A stretch of 64,000 nucleotides of DNA from Pseudarthrobacter chlorophenolicus A6 (GTDB taxonomy: Bacteria; Actinomycetota; Actinomycetes; Actinomycetales; Micrococcaceae), in NCBI RefSeq assembly GCF_000022025.1, contig NC_011886.1, forward strand, positions 1 to 64,000, in the 5' to 3' direction. The translations under genes were made by a program, and so were the position numbers. The notes beneath the pieces were generated by a model, which was not told the origin of the DNA, did not search any database, and saw only the letters and a list, made by a program, of their open reading frames with translations. How positions within the stretch are numbered: position 1 is the stretch's first letter; every line of letters begins with the position of its first letter. Below, one piece after another: positions 54,405-63,391 of the stretch.

Positions 54405-55661
54405 TCAGCGTCCGCTGGCAGCAGGAACGCCGAGGATACTGTCGAGCAGGGCATTCCGGAACTTCCCCTCAGGATCATGGGCCGAGGCGAGCGACCGGAA
54501 GCCGGCGAAGCGCGGGTAGAGCTGCTCCCAGTCGAACCGCGAGGGCGTGAAGAGTTTGCCCCAGTGCGGCCTGGCGCCGAAGGGACGCAGGAGGTCCTCG
54601 AGTTCCGGGAGGAGCGCTTCGACGTCCGCCTGCAGCGGCTTCCACGTGAAGTGCAGGGCCACGCTTTGCTGCCGGTAGAACGGGCTGAGCCAGAACTCAT
54701 CAGCCGCCCCGGTCCGGATTTCCGAGATGAACAGCAGCGGGGCCAGCCGGTCCGCCAAGGTGCGCACGGCCTCGATGGCGGCGGGTGCGTGTTCCAGCGG
54801 CAGGATGTACTCGCTCTGCAGCTCCTCACCGTTGCTGGGCGTGAACTCGTGGCGGAAATGCGGCAGCCTGTCCAGCCAGGGGCCGGCTTCGTCCAGCTGC
54901 TGCGTGCAGTTCTCGGCGGACATGTCCGGCAACGGATGCAGCGGACGGGTGGCGGCGGTGGCCCCGAAAAGCTCTGCCAGTGGAGGTTCGGCGTCGAGGG
55001 CCTTGAGCCACACCTGGCTGACCGAATCACCCGCGTAAGTGGTGAAGAGGCTCACGCTGTAGGCGGCGGACGCAAGGGCGTCAAAGTTTGCCAGCGCTGC
55101 GTCCCACGGCAGGTTTTCGAGGACGCGCTGCCGCATCCGGAAGCTGGGCCGGGTGGAAAGTTCGACGGCGGTGACCACGCCCATGGCGCCAAGGCCCACC
55201 ACGCTGGCCAGGAAGTCATCCCCGTCAGCGGGGGAAAGCGTAAGGACGTCCCCGGACGGCCTGACGAGATCGATGGACTGCACTTTGCCCGCAAGGGACT
55301 GGTTGTTGACGCCTGAGCCGTGCGTCCCGGTCTGGATGGCTCCAGCCACCGAGATGTGGGGGAGGGACGCGAGGTTGTGGATGGCCAGGCCGGATTGTTC
55401 AAGCGCGCGGCACAGTTCGCCGTAACTGACGCCTCCACTGACCTTGACGGTCTGCCGTTCGCTATCCGGCTCGATGCTGTGCGGCAGTCCGTCCAGCAGG
55501 ATATGCAGGCCCTCTGTGTCACCCACCCGGTTGAATGAGTGCCGGGAGCCCAGCGCCTTGACCCGGGGGGCTGCCGCAACCAGGGCCGCCAACTCGTCCA
55601 CCGACCCTGGCCGGTGCACGGCGGACGATGCGTATTCGAGGTTTCCTGCCCAGTTCTTCAT
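54405..55661 (-). CDS. Alditol (xylitol/sorbitol) oxidase-like FAD enzyme
   Basis: 418 residues of the vanillyl-alcohol-oxidase family. It resembles Streptomyces alditol oxidase closely over KNWAGN, GSRHSFN (His41, the covalent FAD site), LPHISVAGAIQTGTHGSG and HFRHEFTPSNGEELQSEY. It should oxidise a polyol such as xylitol or sorbitol to the aldose with H2O2 release. It is divergent from an alpha-galactosidase around a LacI-type operator, so both may serve plant-sugar use. Confidence 0.92.
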   Translation of the reverse strand: MKNWAGNLEYASSAVHRPGSVDELAALVAAAPRVKALGSRHSFNRVGDTEGLHILLDGLPHSIEPDSERQTVKVSGGVSYGELCRALEQSGLAIHNLASLPHISVAGAIQTGTHGSGVNNQSLAGKVQSIDLVRPSGDVLTLSPADGDDFLASVVGLGAMGVVTAVELSTRPSFRMRQRVLENLPWDAALANFDALASAAYSVSLFTTYAGDSVSQVWLKALDAEPPLAELFGATAATRPLHPLPDMSAENCTQQLDEAGPWLDRLPHFRHEFTPSNGEELQSEYILPLEHAPAAIEAVRTLADRLAPLLFISEIRTGAADEFWLSPFYRQQSVALHFTWKPLQADVEALLPELEDLLRPFGARPHWGKLFTPSRFDWEQLYPRFAGFRSLASAHDPEGKFRNALLDSILGVPAASGR

Positions 55662-55699
55662 TGGGGTGGCTCTCCGGTCGGGGTCGTGGCTCCATCAAC

Positions 55700-55713
55700 T
55701 GTCAGCGCTAACA
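55700..55713. promoter_or_regulatory. LacI/GalR-type operator
   Basis: TGTCAGCGCTAACA is a 14-bp near-palindrome (one mismatched pair) around the central AGCGCT typical of LacI-family sites in Actinobacteria. It lies between the divergent alditol oxidase and alpha-galactosidase genes. No LacI gene is in the window. Confidence 0.6.
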
Positions 55714-55777
55714 ACGCTGAGTGTCAAGGCGCTTCCACGGGGTAGCACTTCAATTTCCAACGTTGTAGTTTGGCTGA

Positions 55778-57061
55778 ATGACCCTTGCCGCCACGCCACC
55801 CATGGGCTGGAACAGCTGGGACTGCTATGGCACGTCCGTCACCGAGGCTGAAGTGCTGGCCAACGCCGCATTCATGGCCCAGCACCTCCTGCCGCACGGC
55901 TGGGACACCGTGGTGGTGGACATCCAATGGTACGAACCGGCTGCGCGGGCCGGCGGGTACAACCACGGTGCCCGGCTGGAACTGGACCCGTACGGGCGGC
56001 AGCTTCCGGCCGTCAACAGGTTTCCCTCGGCGGCCGGCGGGCTGGGGTTCAAGCCGCTGGCCGACCGGATCCATGCCCTGGGGCTGAAGTTCGGCCTGCA
56101 CATCATGCGAGGCATTCCCCGCCAGGCAGTCCTCGAGCGGCTGCCGGTGGAAGGAACGTCCGTCACGGCAGACCTGATAGCGGACACTGCCTCCGTCTGC
56201 AACTGGAACGCGGATAACTACGGTCTTGACCACAGCCAGCCCGGTGCCCAGGCCTACTACGACTCCCAGTTGCGGCTTTTTGCCTCCTGGGGAGTGGACT
56301 TCGTCAAGGCCGATGACATGCTGGGCCCCTACTTCGACGCGGAAATCGCCGCGTACCGGAGTGCCATGGACCGCTGCGGCCGGGACATGGTCCTGAGCCT
56401 CTCGCCGGGCAGGGCGCTATCGCTTTCGCGGCTGGAACACCTGCGGGCCAACGCCGCAATGTGGCGGGTTTCCGACGACCTCTGGGACGTGTGGGAAGAC
56501 GTCGAAGCGCAGTTCGCCCGCCTGGCACGCTGGGCACCCCACCAGCGGCCGGGAAGTTGGGCGGATGCAGACATGCTTCCGGTGGGCCGGCTGGCGCAGC
56601 GCGCCGAACGCGGCGGGGAACGGCTCAGCCGCCTGACCGCCGACGAGCAGCGCACCATGCTCTCGCTCTGGTGCATCGCCCGGTCCCCACTCATGCTCGG
56701 CTGCGACCTTCCGGCCTCGCCCCCGGAGACCCTGGACCTGCTGACCAACCCAGACCTGCTGGCAGCCCACCGGGCCGGTGCGAACAGCCGTGAGCTGCTC
56801 CGCGACGGGGACTTGGTGGTCTGGGCAGCGGAGAGCACGACGTCGGAGGACAGGTACGTGGCCTGCTTCAACACCGGGACGGCCGGCCTGGCCCGTTCCC
56901 TGCCGCTCGCGGACCTGGGCCTTCCGCAGCCCCACGGCTGGCAGGTGCGGGAGGCCTGGAGCGGTTCGGGTGCCGGAATCACGGCTGTTGACCGCGTGCC
57001 GGCACTGGACGTAGACCTTCCCGCGCACGGGGTGCGCTTCCACACGTTCTTCCGGGCCTGA
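55778..57061 (+). CDS. GH27-family alpha-galactosidase-like glycosidase
   Basis: 427 residues. TPPMGWNSWDCYG at the N-terminus, nucleophile Asp179 in FVKADDM, and acid/base region WRVSDDLWD (about 229-237) define the (beta/alpha)8 catalytic domain. An antiparallel C-terminal domain follows from about 335. No signal peptide is present, so it probably acts on imported oligosaccharides. The HIMRGIPRQAV segment is typical of the bacterial GH27 group. Exact substrate (alpha-galactoside or beta-L-arabinopyranoside) is open. Confidence 0.9.
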   Translation: MTLAATPPMGWNSWDCYGTSVTEAEVLANAAFMAQHLLPHGWDTVVVDIQWYEPAARAGGYNHGARLELDPYGRQLPAVNRFPSAAGGLGFKPLADRIHALGLKFGLHIMRGIPRQAVLERLPVEGTSVTADLIADTASVCNWNADNYGLDHSQPGAQAYYDSQLRLFASWGVDFVKADDMLGPYFDAEIAAYRSAMDRCGRDMVLSLSPGRALSLSRLEHLRANAAMWRVSDDLWDVWEDVEAQFARLARWAPHQRPGSWADADMLPVGRLAQRAERGGERLSRLTADEQRTMLSLWCIARSPLMLGCDLPASPPETLDLLTNPDLLAAHRAGANSRELLRDGDLVVWAAESTTSEDRYVACFNTGTAGLARSLPLADLGLPQPHGWQVREAWSGSGAGITAVDRVPALDVDLPAHGVRFHTFFRA

Positions 57062-57095
57062 CGGACGGCCCGGAAGAACGCCCGCCGCGTGCGCC

Positions 57096-57947
57096 TCAGT
57101 CCGTCCAGTGCCCGGGACGCGCCAGCACCGAGGGAAGCCGCGTGCCCCCGTTTCCCCGGGCTGAGGCGGCCTGCGCCTGGGTGAGGAAGAGGGCGCCGGC
57201 CAGGTCGGCGTCGTCGAGCCTCGCATCGCGCAGGTCGGCACCGAGCAGGTCCACGGCCGTGAGGTCCGTGCCGCGGAAGTCGGCGCCAATCAGTACTGCG
57301 TTGCGAAGGTCCGCCCCGCACAGCCGTTCGCCGCGCAGCCCGGCACCGGCAAGATCCGCACCGGGGCGCAGGCCGGTGACCGGGCCGCCGTCGTCCGTGA
57401 AATAGCCGGCCCTGACCTCCTCGCTCACCGCGCCCAGAAGCTGCGCCGTGCTGTGGTGCAGAGCTTCCACGTCGAGTTCCAGGACTGCCTGCGAGCCGCT
57501 TGCCGCTGCCTCCTCAAGCGTCACCCGAAGGTGCTGTACGTCGGCGGCGGTGTCCGGGCTGTAGGTCCGCCGGTGCGCCTCGGCCAGGTGCCAGAGCATC
57601 TCATGGAGCTGCTTGACTACCCGGAAAGCGCCAAACATGGCCGGCTGCGACTCGGGATCTTCCCGCCAGCTGATGCCGCCGAAAAGGATCTGGCTGACCG
57701 ACTGGCCGGCACCAAAGCAGTCAAAGACCGTGCAGCCACGGAAGCCGCGGGCCCTGAGCCGGCTGTGAATGGTGCAGGAGAAGTCGTAGGCAAGGTTGGG
57801 GCACTCGGTGGCAGGTGGCTTGTCGATGGCAAAGTCTGCCGAGCGGGTAAAGCCGAAGGCCGTGCAGCAGAGGGCAAAGCAGTTGGAGCAGTCAGGCCGG
57901 AGGGTGTCCTGCGTGAGGAGGGGTGCGCCGTTTGGCTGGATGTTCAT
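57096..57947 (-). CDS. Pentapeptide-repeat protein with N-terminal Cys cluster
   Basis: 283 residues. The N-terminal 80 residues carry eight cysteines (Cys20, 23, 27, 28, 49, 58, 72, 77) in a CxxC...CC pattern like metal-binding YkgJ-type modules. A helical middle follows. The C-terminus (about 200-262) has pentapeptide repeats ([30 protein letters not shown]) forming a short right-handed beta-helix. ATG 57947 follows GGGAGA. Function unknown; some pentapeptide proteins mimic DNA and protect gyrase. Confidence 0.82.
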   Translation of the reverse strand: MNIQPNGAPLLTQDTLRPDCSNCFALCCTAFGFTRSADFAIDKPPATECPNLAYDFSCTIHSRLRARGFRGCTVFDCFGAGQSVSQILFGGISWREDPESQPAMFGAFRVVKQLHEMLWHLAEAHRRTYSPDTAADVQHLRVTLEEAAASGSQAVLELDVEALHHSTAQLLGAVSEEVRAGYFTDDGGPVTGLRPGADLAGAGLRGERLCGADLRNAVLIGADFRGTDLTAVDLLGADLRDARLDDADLAGALFLTQAQAASARGNGGTRLPSVLARPGHWTD

Positions 57948-57985
57948 GGGGTCTCCCGAAAATGTTTCCGATAAGGGTGCCGGGT

Positions 57986-58015
57986 GGAGGGGAACCCAAT
58001 ACGGGGTTCCCCTCC
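57986..58015. terminator. 12-bp hairpin downstream of the amidase gene
   Basis: GGAGGGGAACCC (57986-57997) and GGGTTCCCCTCC (58004-58015) pair perfectly around a 6-nt loop. It lies between the amidase stop and the pentapeptide gene start, both on the minus strand, and lacks a T-tract. It may terminate the agmatine operon or shape the following leader. Confidence 0.4.
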
Positions 58016-58151
58016 ATGGCACGCGGAATCACCGCTCCGTTTGTAGCCGGGGGCTGGAGCGACGGGTGGAGACTGCGGAAGCTGTGGATCACAGGCAAGA
58101 AAGGAAAATCACTGCGTCCAGAATAGCCGCAGCACCCAGGTGCCGGCAGGG

Positions 58152-59882
58152 CTATCCGACATCTTCGGTGGACGTGGTGCGCGGCGGGGGTACACGCCGG
58201 CTTCCCGTGGCCTCGAAGGCGGCCGCCAGGCGCAGCAGTTCCGTGTCGCTGTAGGCCCGGCCGGCGATGGTCAGCCCCACCGGCATGCCGATGTCCGCAG
58301 CCAGCCCCATGGGAACCGTGACCGTGGGGATGCCCAGATGGCGCGGGACCAGGTTTCCGTTCGATACCCAGGCGCCGTTGCGCCAGGCAAGATCTGCGGA
58401 ATCCCTGTTCCTGTCCGCGTCGGCGGGGCCAACGTCCGCCGCGGCGGGGAACACCACGGCATCCAGGCCCAGGCGGTCCATCCACTGCTCCAGGTCCTTG
58501 CGTCGGGTCTCTTCCAGGCCTTCCAGCCCTGCCCGAAGGTGTGGAATCCCGGCCAGTTCCGGTACGCCGTGCTCCCCGATCCATGCCGGGTAGTCGCTGA
58601 TGTCATCATCGAAGCCGTCGTACCGGTCGGGCAGGGAACCGTCCGGCGCCGGAAAGATGTCCGCGCCTTTGACGTCGGCCAGCCGGTTCAACCGGGGATC
58701 GCCGTTGGAATCGAGGAAGTCGTTCCAGGCCCAGGCTGAGAGGTCCACGATTTCGCGGCGCAGGTAGTCGGCGGACACCAGGCCGCGGGTGGCAAGGGTA
58801 GGTGCGCCGGGGCGGTCGCCCTCGTAGTTGGAAACCACGGGGAAGTCCACCTCCACCACCTCCGCTCCCGCCGCTTCCAGGTCGCGCCGGGCAGCGTTCC
58901 ACAGGTCGATGATGGAGCCGCGGGTGTCGATGCGCCGGCCGGTGGGACCGCCGATTCCCGGGTTCGGTGCCGTGCCGGCGTCCGGGTCGGCGTTGATGTA
59001 CATCCGGGGGACCCCGAACCGCTTGCCGGCGAGCACCCCTGCTGCGGCGCTGGCGCCGGGTACGGCCAGGTCTACGTACGACGGCGGCCGGATAGCGGAT
59101 GCCCTGGGCACCTGGATCCACGGCTGGACGCGCCAGAAGTCGCCCCGGGTTTCGGGGTCGTCGGCCACCACCACGTCCAGGACCTCCAGGAGGTCCGCCA
59201 TGGTGCGGGCGTGGGGAACCACCACGTCCATAGTGGGCACCAGGGGCCAGTTGCCCCGCACGGAGATCACGCCGCGGGAGGGCGTGTAGGCGCAGAGTGC
59301 ATTGTTGGACGCCGGGGCGCGGCCTGAAGACCAGGTCTCTTCCGCCAGCCCGAACGCCGCGAAGCTCGCAGCCGTGGCCGTGCCCGAACCGTTGGAGGAT
59401 CCGGATGCGAAGGCTGCGGTGAGGTAGTCAGCGTTGTAGGGGCTCTCGGCGCGCCCGTATACGCCGCGCTGCATACCTCCGTTGGCCATGGGCGGCATGT
59501 TGGTCAGGCCGATCAGCACGGCACCGCCGGCGCGGAGCCGCTCGATGGTGAACGCGTCCCGCTGCGCCACGAGTTCCTTAAACGCGGGTGAGCCGGCGGC
59601 CACCGTCAGGCCGCGGGCCTGGTAGCTGTCCTTGGCGGTGTAGGGAATGCCGTCCAGCGGCCCGAGCAGGGTACCCTCAGCCCGCCGCCGGTCCGACTCC
59701 CGGGCCTCTTCCAGCGCGTCCGGATTCATCACCACCATGGCATTCAGGCATATGCCGTTTGAGTCATACTTCTCGATCCGTGCCAGGTATGTGCGGACCA
59801 GTTCCTCACTGGTGGTCTCGCCCGTCTCCAGGGCTGAGCGGAGCGTGCCGATGCTGGCTTCTACTACATTGATCGGGCTCAT
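58152..59882 (-). CDS. Amidase-signature-family enzyme in the agmatine operon
   Basis: 576 residues. The Ser-cisSer-Lys triad is Lys84 (YTAKDS) with the serines of ASGSSNGSGTATAA (cis-Ser about 163, nucleophile about Ser166). It hydrolyses an amide; the substrate is not readable from sequence. It overlaps agmatine deiminase by 4 bp, so N-carbamoylputrescine, the deiminase product, is the natural candidate. The usual enzyme for that step is a nitrilase-fold amidase, absent here. A guanidinobutyramide amidase role is an alternative. Confidence 0.88.
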   Translation of the reverse strand: MSPINVVEASIGTLRSALETGETTSEELVRTYLARIEKYDSNGICLNAMVVMNPDALEEARESDRRRAEGTLLGPLDGIPYTAKDSYQARGLTVAAGSPAFKELVAQRDAFTIERLRAGGAVLIGLTNMPPMANGGMQRGVYGRAESPYNADYLTAAFASGSSNGSGTATAASFAAFGLAEETWSSGRAPASNNALCAYTPSRGVISVRGNWPLVPTMDVVVPHARTMADLLEVLDVVVADDPETRGDFWRVQPWIQVPRASAIRPPSYVDLAVPGASAAAGVLAGKRFGVPRMYINADPDAGTAPNPGIGGPTGRRIDTRGSIIDLWNAARRDLEAAGAEVVEVDFPVVSNYEGDRPGAPTLATRGLVSADYLRREIVDLSAWAWNDFLDSNGDPRLNRLADVKGADIFPAPDGSLPDRYDGFDDDISDYPAWIGEHGVPELAGIPHLRAGLEGLEETRRKDLEQWMDRLGLDAVVFPAAADVGPADADRNRDSADLAWRNGAWVSNGNLVPRHLGIPTVTVPMGLAADIGMPVGLTIAGRAYSDTELLRLAAAFEATGSRRVPPPRTTSTEDVG

Positions 59883-61006
59883 GATGAGGCGCTTTCCCGG
59901 GGTTCCGGCTGCTGCTGGGTGATGCAGTGGATGCCGCCGCCGAAGGCGAAAATGTCACGGGCGTCCACCAGTTCCACCGTACGTCCCGGGTAGGCGCGTT
60001 CGAGGATGCCCTGGGCGATGGCATCGTTGGGATCGCCGAAGGCGCACAGCACCACCGCATTGTTGGCGACGTAGTGGTTGATGTAGGACCAGTCCACGTA
60101 CCCCTCGTCATCCGAGAGGACGGTGGGCGCCGGAACGTCGATGATGCGCAGGGGCCGGCCCTGGGCGTCCAGCTGGCCCTGGAGGACGGCTTTCAGCTGA
60201 AGATAGACGGCATGGTCCGGGTGGTCCGGATTGTCCTGCCGGTGCAGCAGGATGGTGCCGGGCCCGGCGAAGGCGGCCACGATGTCCACGTGGCCGCGGG
60301 TTCCGAATTCGTCGTAGTCGCGGGTGAGTCCGCGCGGAAGCCAGATGGCCTTGGTGGTGCCCAGGGCGGCGTGGATTTCGACCTCTACGGATTCCTTGGT
60401 GGCGCCGGGGTTGCGTCCGGGGTCCAGCTGGACTGTTTCGGTGAGCAGTACCGTCCCTTCGCCGTCCACGTGGAACCCGCCGCCCTCGTTGACCAGCGAA
60501 CTGGAGCGGACGGGGACGTCGGATTGTGCTGCCACGGCTGAGGCGACCTTCCGGTCCTTGCCCCAGGCAGCCCATTCCTGTGCACCCCAACCGTTGAACA
60601 CCCAGTCCACGGCAGTCAGCGAACCGTCCGGCTGGTGCACGAAGCTGGGGCCGCTGTCCCGGATCCAGGCGTCATCCAGCGGAATCTCCACCACGGCAAT
60701 GCCGCTGCCGAGCCACTCGCGGGCTGCCGTGGCATCCCGGGGATCGGCCACCACGGTGACGGGTTCGTACCGGGCAATGGTCCGGGCCACGCTGGTCCAG
60801 GCCGCACGTGCGCGGTCCAGTGTGGCGCTTCCCGCTGCTCCGAAGGTGTCGTTGGGCGGCGGGAAAGCCATCCAGGTCTGCTGGTGGGGGCTCCATTCGG
60901 CGGGCATGACGCCGGAAGCGTTTGCGGAGGCAGGGGCCGCCTGGTCAACGGTTGCTTGAGCGGGGGCGGCGCCGGCCCCGTCAAGGGAAGCGTAAATGAA
61001 TGTCAT
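59879..61006 (-). CDS. aguA: Agmatine deiminase
   Basis: 375 residues of the peptidyl-arginine-deiminase family. It converts agmatine to N-carbamoylputrescine and ammonia. PAEWSPHQQTWMAFPP is the typical start of the fold, DDAWIRDSGP and NEGGGFHVD carry substrate and catalytic acids, GHVD the His, and GGGIHCITQQ the catalytic Cys361. ATG 61006 lies inside a TetR-type palindrome and has no ribosome binding site, suggesting a leaderless message; ATG 60907 would be the alternative, also without a good site. First gene of an operon with the amidase. Confidence 0.92.
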   Translation of the reverse strand: MTFIYASLDGAGAAPAQATVDQAAPASANASGVMPAEWSPHQQTWMAFPPPNDTFGAAGSATLDRARAAWTSVARTIARYEPVTVVADPRDATAAREWLGSGIAVVEIPLDDAWIRDSGPSFVHQPDGSLTAVDWVFNGWGAQEWAAWGKDRKVASAVAAQSDVPVRSSSLVNEGGGFHVDGEGTVLLTETVQLDPGRNPGATKESVEVEIHAALGTTKAIWLPRGLTRDYDEFGTRGHVDIVAAFAGPGTILLHRQDNPDHPDHAVYLQLKAVLQGQLDAQGRPLRIIDVPAPTVLSDDEGYVDWSYINHYVANNAVVLCAFGDPNDAIAQGILERAYPGRTVELVDARDIFAFGGGIHCITQQQPEPRESASS

Positions 61007-61013
61007 TCATTTA
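60993..61013. promoter_or_regulatory. TetR operator before agmatine deiminase
   Basis: Perfect palindrome TAAATGAATG-T-CATTCATTTA, identical to 44333-44353 except for the central base. On the minus strand a CATACT hexamer abuts it, so repressor binding would block transcription start. The putative ATG of aguA is inside the palindrome. Confidence 0.75.
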
Positions 61014-61118
61014 GTATGCGGAGTGCTGTACTGCCCGCGCAAGGGGTCGGGCCCACATGACTCTGAGGCACTGCCTGCGGGTATGGAGGCAGCGCCGGTG
61101 CCGGTGGACTCCAGCAGC

Positions 61119-61826
61119 TCAGGTTCCCGTACGGTCCACGGCCGCCACGATGACACTACCCAGTTCGTCCGGCTTCGTGAACTGCGGCCAGTGGCCGGTG
61201 GGCAGGTCCACGTACTCCACGTCCGTCATCCGGCCCAGTTCAGCGACGAAGGGGTGCCCTCCCGCGATCCATTCGTGCAGCATTGCTGAAGGAAACTCGC
61301 AGGCAATCACGGTTGCCGGCACGTCGTAGCGGCGCTCGTCGTGGAGGTGCTGCTGGTCAAAGGCCACACCCTTGGGCTGGGGGATGGCCCGGGCACGGAA
61401 CTGTTCCCGCAATGCATCGTCGAGGTCCACCAGGTCGGCATCTTCAAAGCCCTCCCAGGGAGGCAGCGGAATGTCGTCGCCGTCGGCCTCCAGTTCGTCA
61501 TTGACTACCCCGCCCTCGCCGAGGGGGCCGCTGTCCACGTAGATGGCCCGGGCCACGCGATCCGGCCGGGCGTCGATGACTCCGTGGATGATGGCGCCAC
61601 CGCCGGAGTGGCCCACCAGTACTACTTTTCCGTCGAGGCCGTCCACTGCAGCCACCACGGCATCGATGTGGTCACGCAGGCCGATCCCTGCCCGGTTGGC
61701 GTCTTTCGACTCCAGCCCGGGCAGGGTGAGGGGAACGGAGCGGTGCCCGGCAGCTTCAATCGCCGGGACCACCCCGGCCCAGGAGGAAGCGTCCAGCCAG
61801 AATCCGGGAACGAGGATGATGTCCAT
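61119..61826 (-). CDS. Alpha/beta-hydrolase
   Basis: 235 residues. The nucleophile elbow GHSGGG (Ser about 74) and a C-terminal His in PTGHWPQFT mark a hydrolase or esterase of the EstC/AB_hydrolase type (MDIILVPGFWLDASSWAGVV). No signal peptide, so it is cytoplasmic. It lies upstream of, and in the same direction as, agmatine deiminase but with its own 112-bp gap containing the TetR operator. Confidence 0.87.
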   Translation of the reverse strand: MDIILVPGFWLDASSWAGVVPAIEAAGHRSVPLTLPGLESKDANRAGIGLRDHIDAVVAAVDGLDGKVVLVGHSGGGAIIHGVIDARPDRVARAIYVDSGPLGEGGVVNDELEADGDDIPLPPWEGFEDADLVDLDDALREQFRARAIPQPKGVAFDQQHLHDERRYDVPATVIACEFPSAMLHEWIAGGHPFVAELGRMTDVEYVDLPTGHWPQFTKPDELGSVIVAAVDRTGT

Positions 61827-61998
61827 GCCGGCACCCTACCGCGGCGGACTGACACTGCGGCAGGGTCCAGTGCGCTCCAGCCCAGTTGCCGGCGGGCCCT
61901 CGTCGAAGCAGCGGCGGCCTTGCCAGGTGTTGCAGGGCGGGACAGGTTCCCCGGCTGTTACCCGAGGGGAGCAACCGGGCAGGAGCACACGCAATGGG

Positions 61999-63159
61999 CT
62001 ACCGGGTCCGCTTGCGCCGTTTGCCCCCGGCCTGATCCCGCTTTTCGGCGACCTCCCGCTCCGCCCAGCGCTGCGACTTGCCCACGGATACCACTTTCTG
62101 GTGCCATTCGCGGTAGTAAGCCCTCTGGGCTGCAACATCCGAGCGCCGGGCCAGTGCTGCAATCTCGCGTTGCATCTTCAGGTAGGACTGCCAGCGACGC
62201 TCCGGCAGTGATCCCACATCGATGGCCTCCCGCACTGCGCAGCCCGGTTCGTTCCCGTGCCCGCAGTCCGCGAACCTGCACCGTGCGGCCAGTTCCTCCA
62301 CGTCGCCGAACATCTCGTCCATGCCGTCCTCGGCGTCGAACAGGCCGAACCCGCGCACCCCCGGGGTGTCCATGAGCACAGTGCCGTTGGCCAGCGGCAC
62401 CAGTTCCCGTGACGTGGTGGTGTGCTTGCCCTTGAAGTCCCCGGACCGGACCTCGCCGGTATGCTGCACTTCCCGGCCCACCAGGGAGTTGATGAGCGTG
62501 GATTTGCCGGCGCCGGATGGCCCCAGCAGCACGATGGTGCCGCCTGCCGGGATGTGCACCAGCAGTTCGTCGATCCCGTCTCCGTGTTCGGCCGAGGTGG
62601 TGACCACCTCCACGCCCGCGGCCTGCAGGATGACCTTCCCGACGACGTCGTCCGCCACCTGCGCCAGGTCGGCTTTGGTGATGATCACCAGGGGAGTGGC
62701 ACCGGAGTCCCACGCCGCCACGAGTGTCCGCTCGAGCCGGTTGTGGGTGAGGGGCCGGTCCACAGGGACCACCACCCCCACCGTGTCCATGTTCGCCGCC
62801 AGGACCTGCTCGGCGGACGAGTCCTCGAAGGCGCGCTTGCGGCTCAACTCGGACCGGCGCGGAAGGACGGCCAGGATCTGCCGGTCACCGGCCCGGTTTG
62901 GCCCGATCCACACCCAGTCGCCGGTGACGGCCGGTTCGCCGGTGAGTGGATAGGGGAGGTGGAGGAGCCCGTCGGCCACCGCCACCAGCAGCAGGTTGCG
63001 GTCCACGCGGACCACCCGCCCGGCTCCGGTGGCGCCAGGGCAGGGATGGTCCTTAAAGTATTGGGCGACGGCGGCGGTGTAGCCGAACCCGAATGGACCG
63101 TCAGCGGTTGGTTGCTGGGTGATGGTGCTGTCCAGGGCGTTGCCTGAAGATGTGTTCAA
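61999..63159 (-). CDS. rsgA: RsgA-like circularly permuted GTPase
   Basis: 386 residues. RsgA GTPases assist late 30S ribosome maturation. The OB-fold N-terminal domain precedes the permuted GTPase with G4 TKAD, G1 GPSGAGKST and G3 DTPG. The zinc-binding knuckle CRFADCGHGNEPGC follows and the C-terminus is basic (QAGGKRRKRTR). TTG 63159 is preferred because GAGGAAA lies 7-8 bp upstream; GTG 63192 is possible but unsupported. A 26-codon ORF with a near-perfect ribosome binding site lies just upstream. Confidence 0.88.
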   Translation of the reverse strand: MNTSSGNALDSTITQQPTADGPFGFGYTAAVAQYFKDHPCPGATGAGRVVRVDRNLLLVAVADGLLHLPYPLTGEPAVTGDWVWIGPNRAGDRQILAVLPRRSELSRKRAFEDSSAEQVLAANMDTVGVVVPVDRPLTHNRLERTLVAAWDSGATPLVIITKADLAQVADDVVGKVILQAAGVEVVTTSAEHGDGIDELLVHIPAGGTIVLLGPSGAGKSTLINSLVGREVQHTGEVRSGDFKGKHTTTSRELVPLANGTVLMDTPGVRGFGLFDAEDGMDEMFGDVEELAARCRFADCGHGNEPGCAVREAIDVGSLPERRWQSYLKMQREIAALARRSDVAAQRAYYREWHQKVVSVGKSQRWAEREVAEKRDQAGGKRRKRTR

Positions 63160-63201
63160 GATGGTTTCCTCGGGAGAAAGTCCCCGGTGCACCGGCCCGC
63201 G

Positions 63202-63282
63202 TCAGGCGGTGGCGGTGCAGGCGGGGGAAGGGGCTGGGTTGATGGATGCGGGGCGCCCAAGGCGCGCGGCAAGTGCAGTCAT
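63202..63282 (-). CDS. Short leader ORF upstream of rsgA (26 aa)
   Basis: ATG 63282 is preceded 5 bp upstream by GGAGGTGG (63295-63288), one of the strongest ribosome binding sites in the window. The peptide starts MTALAARLGRPASINP and ends PACTATA. It stops 42 bp before the rsgA start. No family is known. It may be an upstream regulatory peptide or a small protein. Confidence 0.55.
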   Translation of the reverse strand: MTALAARLGRPASINPAPSPACTATA

Positions 63283-63391
63283 CAAAACCACCTCCATTCC
63301 CTCGAAGGTTCCCGCCTTCCTGCCGGGAACGGCAGGGCGGAACCGGGACCTACTCTAGCGGCGTCCGCCGTCGGGGGCTAGGGCACGGCAC

